Below, one piece after another: positions 1 to 6,129 of a DNA stretch of 27,250 nt. A model generated the notes under the pieces. It ran no database searches, was not told where the DNA came from, and saw only the letters and a list, made by a program, of their open reading frames with translations. The stretch is from positions 1-27,250 of the forward strand of contig JAMDEE010000008.1 of the NCBI GenBank assembly GCA_023487605.1, read 5' to 3'. A program made the translations under genes and the position numbers. The stretch's first letter is position 1, and the number at the start of each line of letters is the position of its first letter. Source of the stretch: Patescibacteria group bacterium. Its GTDB lineage: Bacteria > Patescibacteriota > Microgenomatia > Levybacterales > UBA12049.

Positions 1-5
1 CACAG

Positions 6-34
6 TTGAATTCAAACGGTATTTAAAGTAAAAT
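6..34 (+). promoter_or_regulatory. Promoter of the tRNA cluster
   Basis: TTGAAT (6-11) and TAAAAT (29-34) are separated by 17 nt, close to the sigma-70 consensus. Transcription would start near 41, five bases before the mature tRNA-Leu. The call is based on pattern and position only. Confidence 0.5.
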
Positions 35-45
35 TAAGTTTGCCG

Positions 46-129
46 GCCGCGGTGGTGGAATGGCAGACACGAGGGCCTTAAGAGCCTTTGTCCTAAAAGG
101 ACGTGAGAGTTCGACTCTCTCTCGCGGCA
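46..129 (+). tRNA. tRNA-Leu(TAA)
   Basis: Class II tRNA of 84 nt. The acceptor stem pairs 46-52 with 122-128 (one G-U), with discriminator A129. The anticodon stem AGGGC/GCCTT encloses loop CTTAAGA, giving anticodon TAA, which reads UUA/UUG. A long variable arm (around TGTCC/GGACG) and a T-arm with loop TTCGACT are visible. No full CCA is encoded. It is the first gene of the tRNA cluster and lies just behind a good promoter. Confidence 0.93.
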
Positions 130-137
130 CAATTTTA

Positions 138-300
138 CGGGGTGTAGTTCATCGGTAGTCCCGTTAATTTCGGGGAATAGCTCAGTTGGCAGAGCGCGCG
201 GTTTGGGACCGTGAGGTCGGAGGTTCGAGTCCTCTTTCCCCGACATAATTAACGGGATGGGACCGAGAAGTAGGAGGTCCAATTCCTCTCGCCCCGACCA
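138..300 (+). tRNA. Outer tRNA-Pro-like gene interrupted by a complete tRNA-Pro
   Basis: Positions 138-158 and 259-300 together look like the two ends of a tRNA-Pro. The acceptor stem pairs 138-144 with 290-296 (C1-G72 as in proline tRNAs, one G-U). The T-arm is GGAGG (273-277), loop TCCAATT and CCTCT (285-289). Discriminator A297 is followed by an encoded CCA (298-300). From TGGGACC (258-264) onward the sequence aligns without gaps to the inner tRNA-Pro. The middle is replaced by a 12-bp stem (158-169 with 247-258) that encloses an intact tRNA-Pro. The D-stem 3' strand and a normal anticodon stem are missing; TCGG (152-155) can pair with CCGA (263-266) instead. It may be a decayed gene or a functional scaffold, and ordinary aminoacylation of the outer part is doubtful. 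Confidence 0.6.
171..243 (+). tRNA. tRNA-Pro(TGG), inner copy
   Basis: Complete cloverleaf. The acceptor CGGGGAA (171-177) pairs perfectly with TTCCCCG (236-242). D-stem GCTC/GAGC, anticodon stem CGCGG/CCGTG with loop TTTGGGA (anticodon TGG), and T-arm GGAGG-TTCGAGT-CCTCT are all present. C1-G72 is typical of bacterial tRNA-Pro. Only CA follows the discriminator A243, so CCA would be added after transcription. It probably supplies proline decoding. It lies entirely within the apical part of a stem belonging to a second tRNA-Pro-like sequence. Confidence 0.93.
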
Positions 301-307
301 GTTAATT

Positions 308-316
308 TGATATAAT
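308..316 (+). promoter_or_regulatory. Extended -10 promoter of tRNA-Gly
   Basis: TGATATAAT is an extended -10 element (TG-N-TATAAT) with no clear -35. The predicted start near 323 is 3 nt before tRNA-Gly, so this tRNA may have its own promoter in addition to read-through from upstream. Confidence 0.4.
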
Positions 317-325
317 CTAAAATAC

Positions 326-396
326 GCGGGTGTAGTTCAATGGCAGAACACAACTTTTCCAAAGTTGATACGAGGGTTCGATTCCCTTCACCCGCT
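326..396 (+). tRNA. tRNA-Gly(TCC)
   Basis: Acceptor GCGGGTG (326-332) pairs with CACCCGC (389-395), and the discriminator is T396, usual for glycine tRNAs. D-stem GTTC/GAAC, anticodon stem CAACT/AGTTG with loop TTTCCAA (anticodon TCC), and T-loop TTCGATT are present. Its last 20 bases plus 2 downstream bases are repeated exactly 101 bp further on. Confidence 0.93.
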
Positions 397-499
397 CACG
401 TTATAGATAACTAATTGAACCTGCCGGACGAACGAAGTGAGGAGGCGGGGTCGCGAGGCGCGAAGCGAACTTGTGACTTCGATTCCCTTCACCCGCTCA
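377..499 (+). repeat. Duplicated tRNA-Gly 3' end flanking a GC-rich insert
   Basis: A perfect 22-bp direct repeat (377-398 and 478-499, offset 101 bp) covers the T-loop to discriminator region of tRNA-Gly. The 79 bp between (399-477) are far more GC-rich than the surroundings and contain a small hairpin, TCGCG-AGG-CGCGA (451-463), inside a run of GCGAAG-like units reminiscent of REP sequences. The second copy also supplies the stop codon (497-499, read leftward) of the neighbouring membrane-protein gene. The arrangement resembles an integrated short element with target duplication. Confidence 0.7.
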
Positions 500-1330
500 T
501 ATAATTGAAAGAAGTAGTCTTGCAGTTTCGATAAAACCCCACAAGCCAAGCCCTATAAATGCGAAACCTCCGGCAATAAGAACAACTGGATGTGTAACAA
601 AATAAACTGTCCTTTTGGGAAAAGAGAATAACCCGATATTTAAAAGCATATGACCGATTAACACACCGAGAGAAAAACCAAGAATATTAATTATCGAGAA
701 TAACGAAATATAACCTGCAAAATCATCAAGTCCCAGAATAAACGGAATAGTAATAGAAAAAGCCAATAAGTTTATGAAGGAAAGTTTTTTTGCCCTGGTA
801 AGTTTCAAATCCGGAATGATAATGCCTAAGACAGGTTTAAACAATTTGTGGACAAAATTAAGCTGGGATTGAAGCAAATATGCCGGCATTTTCATTCTGA
901 TAAAACTTTTCTTTTGTTTTAAGAATTCTTCGAAGCTTTCCTGCGCCATTCTAAACAGCACAATAGAAGCGATAAAAATCATAAATGCCATCAGCAAAGG
1001 CACTTGTTTAAAGAAAATCCAAACAGTTAGAATTAAAAATGTTCCTGCGGCATTACCGATTGCTGTTCCAACTTCTATAGCAATTCTTTTTTGCCAACCG
1101 GGGTTTGTACGCATCAAATTTCCTATAAATATGGCAAAATCTATAGCCGTTTTTAAATATATAGCTACTCCAATTAATATATCCCTTATTCTAAAATCAA
1201 GGATTATTTGGTTCTGAACAAAAAACGAGTTTAATGCGAGCAACAAGCCGTATAAAAATATTGAGAGGACAAGAAAAGTAACTACGGTCAAGGCAATAGG
1301 AACAAATTGCTCTATAAGTATTTTTTTCAT
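497..1330 (-). CDS. Polytopic membrane protein of unknown family
   Basis: The 277-residue product is very hydrophobic, with about six to seven predicted membrane segments (around residues 10-35, 50-70, 85-105, 110-130, 185-210, 215-235 and 245-275). Between segments four and five lies a charged stretch (about 130-180). The motif LGLDDFAGY near residue 200 recalls polytopic ion or small-molecule exporters such as LysE/TerC-type proteins, but I do not recognise the family and assign no substrate. It starts with ATG and has no visible Shine-Dalgarno. The stop codon falls inside the copied tRNA-Gly 3' end, so the natural C-terminus may have been altered. It is transcribed toward the tRNA cluster and appears to be a single-gene unit. 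Confidence 0.75.
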   Translation of the reverse strand: MKKILIEQFVPIALTVVTFLVLSIFLYGLLLALNSFFVQNQIILDFRIRDILIGVAIYLKTAIDFAIFIGNLMRTNPGWQKRIAIEVGTAIGNAAGTFLILTVWIFFKQVPLLMAFMIFIASIVLFRMAQESFEEFLKQKKSFIRMKMPAYLLQSQLNFVHKLFKPVLGIIIPDLKLTRAKKLSFINLLAFSITIPFILGLDDFAGYISLFSIINILGFSLGVLIGHMLLNIGLFSFPKRTVYFVTHPVVLIAGGFAFIGLGLWGFIETARLLLSII

Positions 1331-1352
1331 GCGGATAAATTCAACGTTTTAA

Positions 1353-1381
1353 ATTATAGAACAAAAAATTTTGTTTTACCA
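1353..1381 (-). promoter_or_regulatory. Possible promoter of the membrane-protein gene
   Basis: On the minus strand, TATAAT (1353-1358) lies 17 nt from a weak TGGTAA (1376-1381). The leader would be about 16 nt. It overlaps the oppositely directed promoter for the tRNA-Arg region. Confidence 0.3.
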
Positions 1382-1399
1382 GGTTATTTTTGATAAAAT
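1371..1399 (+). promoter_or_regulatory. Promoter upstream of a structured RNA and tRNA-Arg
   Basis: TTGTTT (1371-1376), a 17-nt spacer and TAAAAT (1394-1399) with an upstream TG (extended -10). Transcription would start near 1406, leaving about 125 nt of non-coding sequence before tRNA-Arg. Confidence 0.4.
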
Positions 1400-1401
1400 A
1401 A

Positions 1402-1525
1402 GGACAGGCTTTCTCAAGTGGTTGTCGGTAAATTATCGATAACGCAAAATCGATGATTCAGGAGTGCCGATTTTGCGAATCAACTTAGGGAAAATCGTTG
1501 GGAAAAAACCGATAGGTTTTGTCCC
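1402..1525 (+). ncRNA. Candidate structured RNA of three hairpins
   Basis: Three consecutive inverted repeats fill the gap between the predicted start and tRNA-Arg: 1421-1427 with 1437-1443 (7 bp, one G-U); 1443-1452 with 1468-1477 (10 bp, 15-nt loop containing GGAG); and 1500-1510 with 1515-1525 (11 bp with one mismatch, GATA loop). The ends GGACAG (1402-1407) and TTGTCC (1519-1524) could also close the whole structure. No known RNA family is recognised and there is no ORF. It could be a small RNA or a processed leader of tRNA-Arg. Confidence 0.35.
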
Positions 1526-1530
1526 ATTTG

Positions 1531-1603
1531 GGCCCTGTAGCTCAATGGATAGAGCGAGTGCGTTCTAAGCACCAGGTTGGGGGTTCGACTCCCTCCAGGG
1601 TCA
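1531..1603 (+). tRNA. tRNA-Arg(TCT)
   Basis: Acceptor GGCCCTG (1531-1537) pairs with CAGGGTC (1596-1602, one G-U). D-arm GCTC...GAGC with GGAT, anticodon loop GTTCTAA (anticodon TCT, reading AGA/AGG) and T-loop TTCGACT are present. The top anticodon pair is an A-C mismatch. The discriminator is A1603 and no CCA is encoded. The 3' end is copied exactly 101 bp downstream. Confidence 0.9.
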
Positions 1604-1727
1604 CACTTCGGCAAGCTCAGTGTAAAAGATACTGAGTTTGTCGAAATGCCTGGGGGAGGAGAAGTTTATTCTGAGAGTAGCCGAAGAAACTCCCTCCAGG
1701 GTCACACTTCGGCAAGCTCAGTGTAAA
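1588..1727 (+). repeat. Duplicated tRNA-Arg 3' end with palindromic insert
   Basis: A perfect 39-bp direct repeat (1588-1626 and 1689-1727, offset 101 bp) starts in the T-loop of tRNA-Arg and runs past its 3' end into a palindromic sequence. ACTTCGGCAAGCTCAGT after the tRNA can pair imperfectly with ACTGAGTTTGTCGAAAT, a REP-like hairpin. Within the unit, CCTGGGGGAG (from about 1650) can pair with the copied tRNA end CTCCCTCCAGG. The offset equals that of the tRNA-Gly duplication, although the inserted sequences differ. Confidence 0.75.
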
Positions 1728-1767
1728 CTACTAAGGTTTGATTTGTTTATATTGAACAAAGCGAAAT

Positions 1768-1840
1768 GGTGGATGTAGCTCAGCGGTAGAGCACCTGGTT
1801 GTGGTCCAGGGGGTCGCGGGTTCGAACCCCGTCTTCCACC
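1768..1840 (+). tRNA. tRNA-His(GTG)
   Basis: Anticodon loop TTGTGGT gives GTG. A G at 1768 precedes GTGGATG (1769-1775) and pairs with C1840, the extra G-1 pair typical of tRNA-His. The acceptor has one T-T mismatch (1774/1834). The D-arm and the T-arm with loop TTCGAAC are normal. It converges on rarA, whose stop codon lies 2 bp beyond. Confidence 0.9.
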
Positions 1841-1842
1841 CA

Positions 1843-3045
1843 TTATTTTTCGTAGAATTTGCGGCCGGCGAGTTTTTTAGGCAAGAAAGGGAGATTTTCG
1901 GTTGGACCTACGTACTTTTCGCTCCACTTATAATTCTTTGCATAACCTAATCCTTTCATTAGTTTTGTCGGCGCATTCCTCAAATGCAACGGTACCGGTT
2001 CATTCGGAAATTCATATACGGCTTCTTTTGCTTTTCCCAAGGCGTTTGCAACCGCCCGTGACTTTGGTGCTTTGGCAAGGTAAATGACAACATATGCAAG
2101 AATGAGCTGGGCTTCGGGCATGCCCACCTTATTAACTGCTTCAAATGCTTCGTCTGCCTGAATTAACGCTCCTCTGTCGGCCATCCCTATGTCTTCTGCG
2201 GCAAAAATAATCATTCTTCTGGCGATAAATTTAGGGTCCTCTCCGTTCTCGAGCATTCTTGCCATATAATAAAGTGCGGCGTCAGCATCGCTTCCTCTCA
2301 TAGATTTTATAAATGCACTGATTATGTTGTAGTGCTCTTCGGCTTTTTTATCGTAAAGTCCCGCCGATTTTGTCTGAAAAATCTCTTTTATAATTTGCGG
2401 GGTAATTTCTTTAGACCTGTAGGAAGTGGCGGCTATTTCCAATGCGTTAAGCATTATTCTTGCATCCCCTCCGGAAAGCCTTATTAAAAGTTCTTTTGCA
2501 TCTTTTAAAATTTTCTTTTTAAATTCCCCCAGTCCTCTTTTTTTATCTTTTAGAGCTCTGTCCAATATTACTTCCATCTCGTCGTAACCCAAAGACCTAA
2601 GGACTAAAACCTTAGACCTGGACAAAAGAGCGGAAATTACTTCAAAAGACGGATTTTCGGTTGTCGCACCGATTAAATTGATTGTACCGTCTTCAACAAA
2701 TGGCAATAAGGCATCCTGCTGTGCTTTGTTCCACCTGTGGATTTCGTCGATAAACAAAATTGTTTTAATGTTTTGTTTTAAGTTGAGTTTTGCAGTGTCA
2801 ATAATTTTGTTTAAATCTGCTTTTCCCGCTTCAACAGCAGATATTGAGTGAAAGTCCGCGTTTAACTCATTGGCAATAATGTTGGCGAGAGTTGTTTTTC
2901 CGCTTCCGGGAGGCCCCCAAAAAATTAAAGAAAAGGGATTCCGGGATTTAATAATTCTTTGCACGATTGCATCTTTACCCGCTATATCGTTTTGTCCGAC
3001 AAATTCTTCAAAATTCTGGGGCCTTAATCTTGCCGAGAGGTTCAT
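1843..3045 (-). CDS. rarA: Replication-associated recombination protein A (RarA/MgsA)
   Basis: AAA+ ATPase related to clamp-loader subunits and RuvB; family members act at stalled replication forks and interact with SSB. The 400 residues are near the family's usual length of about 420-450. Visible motifs: the N-terminal LSARLRPQNFEEFVGQ, Walker A GPPGSGKTT (44-52), Walker B LFIDEIHRW (97-105), sensor 1 GATTENPSF (near 126-134), and the lid and C-terminal helical region with GSDADAALYYMARML. The ATG lies 19 nt after the typA stop on the same strand, so the two probably form an operon driven from the typA promoter. No Shine-Dalgarno is obvious. The gene ends 2 bp from tRNA-His on the opposite strand. 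Family assignment is firm. Confidence 0.95.
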   Translation of the reverse strand: MNLSARLRPQNFEEFVGQNDIAGKDAIVQRIIKSRNPFSLIFWGPPGSGKTTLANIIANELNADFHSISAVEAGKADLNKIIDTAKLNLKQNIKTILFIDEIHRWNKAQQDALLPFVEDGTINLIGATTENPSFEVISALLSRSKVLVLRSLGYDEMEVILDRALKDKKRGLGEFKKKILKDAKELLIRLSGGDARIMLNALEIAATSYRSKEITPQIIKEIFQTKSAGLYDKKAEEHYNIISAFIKSMRGSDADAALYYMARMLENGEDPKFIARRMIIFAAEDIGMADRGALIQADEAFEAVNKVGMPEAQLILAYVVIYLAKAPKSRAVANALGKAKEAVYEFPNEPVPLHLRNAPTKLMKGLGYAKNYKWSEKYVGPTENLPFLPKKLAGRKFYEK

Positions 3046-3064
3046 AGCAAGTGTATTCTATCAC

Positions 3065-4894
3065 TTAGTTTCTGTTTTGTCTTACGCGCTCTAAATGTGT
3101 GAGGTATTTTTTCCTTAACCTTAAATTTTGAGGAGTAACCTCTAAAAGTTCGTCTTCTTCCAAGAAATCTATGCATTCTTCAAGGCTCATAACGGTAGCG
3201 GGAGTCAGCGCTCCGAGATGTACATCGGAGGTGGAAGCCCTCATGTTGGTCTGTTTTTTTTCTTTGGTAACATTAATTTCAATATCGTCCTGTTTTGAAT
3301 TTTCGCCTATTATCATTCCTTCGTAAACATGCGTGCCCGGCTCGACAAAAGTTATTCCCCTGCCTTGAGCGTTATTCAATCCGTATTTTAAAGCAGAGCC
3401 GGATTCCGAAGCTATCAAAACCCCGTTTCTTAGTTTCGGTATTGCGGGAGAAAGCGGCTCATAATCAAAAAATTCAATGTTAATTACTGCGGTTCCCTTT
3501 GTGTTGGTAAGCAAGTCGTTTCTTATTCCGAATAAGTTCTTTGACGGGATTTTATAAACAAACCTCGTGTTTCCGTTTCCCTCGGAATGCATATCCACCA
3601 TTTCCCCTTTTCTTCTTCCCATTTCCGAAGTTATAACTCCCAAAAATTCATCGGGAATATCTATCATCGCCGTTTCTACGGGTTCCATAACTTTTCCGTC
3701 GACCGTTTTCGTAATTACCTGAGGTTTTTCGAGCTGGAATTCATACCCTTCCCGTCTTAAGGTTTCCACTAAAATTGACAGGTGCAATTCCCCTCTCCCC
3801 GATACTACCATTTTGTCTCCTTCTTTTTCCAACCTTAAACTTATATTTGTTTCCAGTTCTTTTTCAAGCCTTTCTAAAATCTGTCTTGAATTGGAAAATT
3901 TTCCTTCTCTGCCGGCCATTGGCGAGGTATTCGACGTTAGCGCTATTTTAATAGTAGGTTCTTCAACACTTATTCTCGGAAGACTTTCGGGATTGGAAGG
4001 ATCTGCTATTGTATCGCCTATAGAAACTTTGGGAAAACCTGCAATGTCGATTATATCTCCCTCAAAGGCCTCATCCACTTCTATTTTTTTAAGTCCGTGG
4101 CTTACTCTGATATTTTCCGCTTTTCCGGGAATTTTCTGTCCCAAACTGTTTATCAGGACCAGGCTTTGGCCCTTTTTTACTGTGCCTCTTTTTATTCTTC
4201 CTATTGCGTGTTTTCCTTTATGCAAATCGTAATCCAGCGCACTGGCAAGCATCTGAAATGCTCCTATTTCGGTTGCGGGCGCAGGAATAAAAGAAATTAT
4301 TTCGTCGAGTATAACTTCCAAACTCTGACTGCTTGCTACATCTTCAAGATTTTTCGCTGCCTTACCTTCCCTTCCAATCGCGTAAAAAATAGGGAACTCC
4401 AAATGATCGTGATGCGTAGCAAGATCCAAAAAAAGGTCATTTGTTGCCTCAACTGTTTTTTGTATATCTGCAAGTTTTTTATCTATTTTATTTATGACAA
4501 CGATTATTTTAAGGTTAAGTTCCAGTGCTTTCTTTAGGACGAATTTTGTCTGGGGCATAGGGCCTTCCTGAGCATCAATTATCAAAAGAGCTCCGTCTAC
4601 CATATTCAAGGTCCTTTCAACTTCTCCGGAGAAGTCCGCATGGCCGGGAGTATCGACAATGTTGATTTTGTATCCTTTATAATATATTGCCGTGTTCTTG
4701 GCCAAGATAGTGATTCCCCTTTCTCTTTCGAGCGGATTTGAGTCGAGTATGGTTGTCTGCTGCATTTCGGCTTCGTTATCCCTGAATGTATGGGATTGTT
4801 TTAGCATAAAATCCACAAGAGTAGTCTTACCGTGGTCAACATGCGCAATGACGGCAATATTTCTGATATTTTCCGATCTAAATTCGTTATCCAT
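3065..4894 (-). CDS. typA: Translational GTPase TypA/BipA
   Basis: Ribosome-binding GTPase of the EF-G-like superfamily, linked to 50S assembly and stress or cold adaptation. The 609 residues match the usual length. Motifs: G1 AHVDHGKTT (17-25), G2 region RERGITI (57-63), G3 DTPGHADF (81-88) and G4 NKID (135-138). Beta-barrel domain II, two EF-G-like alpha/beta domains and the TypA-specific C-terminal domain follow. The ATG at 4894 gives the correct N-terminus, EFRSENIRNIAVIAHVDHG. A predicted extended -10 at 5039-5047 implies a leader of about 140 nt, unusually long here. No Shine-Dalgarno is seen. It is the first gene of a likely typA-rarA operon. Confidence 0.97.
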   Translation of the reverse strand: MDNEFRSENIRNIAVIAHVDHGKTTLVDFMLKQSHTFRDNEAEMQQTTILDSNPLERERGITILAKNTAIYYKGYKINIVDTPGHADFSGEVERTLNMVDGALLIIDAQEGPMPQTKFVLKKALELNLKIIVVINKIDKKLADIQKTVEATNDLFLDLATHHDHLEFPIFYAIGREGKAAKNLEDVASSQSLEVILDEIISFIPAPATEIGAFQMLASALDYDLHKGKHAIGRIKRGTVKKGQSLVLINSLGQKIPGKAENIRVSHGLKKIEVDEAFEGDIIDIAGFPKVSIGDTIADPSNPESLPRISVEEPTIKIALTSNTSPMAGREGKFSNSRQILERLEKELETNISLRLEKEGDKMVVSGRGELHLSILVETLRREGYEFQLEKPQVITKTVDGKVMEPVETAMIDIPDEFLGVITSEMGRRKGEMVDMHSEGNGNTRFVYKIPSKNLFGIRNDLLTNTKGTAVINIEFFDYEPLSPAIPKLRNGVLIASESGSALKYGLNNAQGRGITFVEPGTHVYEGMIIGENSKQDDIEINVTKEKKQTNMRASTSDVHLGALTPATVMSLEECIDFLEEDELLEVTPQNLRLRKKYLTHLERVRQNRN

Positions 4895-5038
4895 AAATAA
4901 ATAAATTGCCCGACTGAGTTTGCTTTTCGCTTTACTAGTAGATTTCTACTGTTGTTCAAAGAGCGTATTTCTGCGGGTTGTAGACTATTTGGATTTTCAA
5001 GATACCTACAAAAAACAGCCACTATTAGCTGCGTATTC

Positions 5039-5047
5039 ATTATACCA
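5039..5047 (-). promoter_or_regulatory. Extended -10 promoter of typA-rarA
   Basis: On the minus strand the sequence reads TGGTATAAT, a strong extended -10, with no clear -35. It starts about 8 bp from the oppositely directed deacetylase promoter, so the two divergent promoters sit back to back. Confidence 0.5.
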
Positions 5048-5050
5048 CAA

Positions 5051-5079
5051 TTTACATCCAGTCTTATACTTGTTATACT
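5051..5079 (+). promoter_or_regulatory. Promoter of the deacetylase operon
   Basis: TTTACA (5051-5056), a 17-nt spacer and TATACT (5074-5079) closely match sigma-70 spacing and sequence. The start of transcription would be near 5086, 4 nt before a GTG codon. Confidence 0.6.
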
Positions 5080-5089
5080 TTAAACTTAA

Positions 5090-6082
5090 GTGAGAAAAAA
5101 AAGTAAAAAAACTATGGCTAAAAAGCATAAGGCGATATTAAAAGTTAATTCCGTTAACTTTAGCACAGGATATTTAAAGTCGCTGATGTTAGCAGTAGGA
5201 TTAATTTTATTATTTACAATCCCTTTTTATTTTATTTTAGGCATTAATACCGAAAAAAACAGATATATAAATCACATTCCTAATGTGGTTAAAAGTAATC
5301 CAGGAAAACCTGCCGGAACGCCCGTCACGTTTTCCAATCAAAAAGCTACTCCCTCCGCAATTCCGGTTAACAGCTACAACAAAGGAACCCCTGCTCCCCA
5401 GACTTATTCGGGATATTGCGTGAACGTTCCCGTATTGGTTTACCATCATATCCAGCCTGAGGCAACAGCAAGACAGCTTGGACAGACTTCGTTAACCGTA
5501 GATAACGGCATGTTTGCCCGGCAGATGGCCTATTTGGCAAATAGCGGATATAACGCAATCTGGGCATCCGATCTGGTTAATGCGCTAAGGAACCACACAC
5601 CCCTTCCTCCGAAAAGCGTAGTAATAACAATGGATGACGGATATGCCGACAACGAGATTTATGCACTGCCGGTGCTTGAGCAATATCATCTTAAGGCAAA
5701 TTTAATGCTGGCATCGGGTTTGGTAGACAGTAATCCCGATATGCTTACATGGAGCGAGGTGGAACAGATGAAAAACAGCGGATTATATTATTTTACCAAT
5801 CATACATGGTCGCACTGGCCGGTTTCCGAAGGACCGCAAAGCAAGATTAATTTTGAAATAGATACCGCACAAAGCGAAATAGAACAGCATACGGGACAAA
5901 CCGTAAATATATTTACATATCCATACGGCGAATTTAATAATAACGCCATACAGACCCTAATTAGCAGAGGATATATTGGAGGATTTTCAACAATTCCGGG
6001 AACATACCAATGTGAAAGCTTTATTATGACTCTTCACAGAACGCGTATAGGTAACGCTCCTTTATCGGAATACGGTTTATAA
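5090..6082 (+). CDS. Membrane-anchored polysaccharide deacetylase (NodB/CE4 family)
   Basis: Likely removes acetyl groups from a cell-surface polysaccharide or peptidoglycan outside the membrane. A single membrane segment (about residues 30-50) follows a Lys-rich cytoplasmic tail, then a Pro/Ser/Thr-rich linker (65-108) and the catalytic NodB domain (112-330). Motif 1 is TMDDGY with D182 and D183; motif 2 has H238 and H242 (NHTWSH), the usual metal ligands; motif 3 is YPYGE (277-281). It lies behind a good promoter. The start is uncertain: GTG at 5090 would be almost leaderless, whereas ATG at 5114 (codon 9) has only a weak Shine-Dalgarno. The neighbouring membrane protein follows after 47 bp, probably in the same transcript. 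Confidence 0.9.
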   Translation: MRKKSKKTMAKKHKAILKVNSVNFSTGYLKSLMLAVGLILLFTIPFYFILGINTEKNRYINHIPNVVKSNPGKPAGTPVTFSNQKATPSAIPVNSYNKGTPAPQTYSGYCVNVPVLVYHHIQPEATARQLGQTSLTVDNGMFARQMAYLANSGYNAIWASDLVNALRNHTPLPPKSVVITMDDGYADNEIYALPVLEQYHLKANLMLASGLVDSNPDMLTWSEVEQMKNSGLYYFTNHTWSHWPVSEGPQSKINFEIDTAQSEIEQHTGQTVNIFTYPYGEFNNNAIQTLISRGYIGGFSTIPGTYQCESFIMTLHRTRIGNAPLSEYGL

Positions 6083-6129
6083 CCGATTTGCCGTCATTGC
6101 CGAAGTGTCCTATCTAGTCCACCTACGAG

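Noticed and set aside
34..282. An 82-residue reading frame on the minus strand across the tRNA cluster.
   Set aside because: It is the antisense of tRNA-Leu and tRNA-Pro sequence; such frames arise from conserved tRNA bases and are not proteins.
1402..1525. The hairpin region before tRNA-Arg as a class II or selenocysteine tRNA.
   Set aside because: There is no T-arm with a TTCRA loop, no acceptable D-arm and the middle loop has 15 nt; no cloverleaf can be drawn.
4933..4955. A segment with TTTCTACTGTTGT, resembling the end of Cas12a CRISPR repeats, in the typA leader.
   Set aside because: It occurs once, the second half of the repeat stem (GTAGAT) is missing, and there are no spacers or cas genes.
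4801..5040. A 79-residue minus-strand frame overlapping the typA start.
   Set aside because: It is out of frame with typA, has no recognisable motifs, and is explained by the leader and the typA N-terminus.
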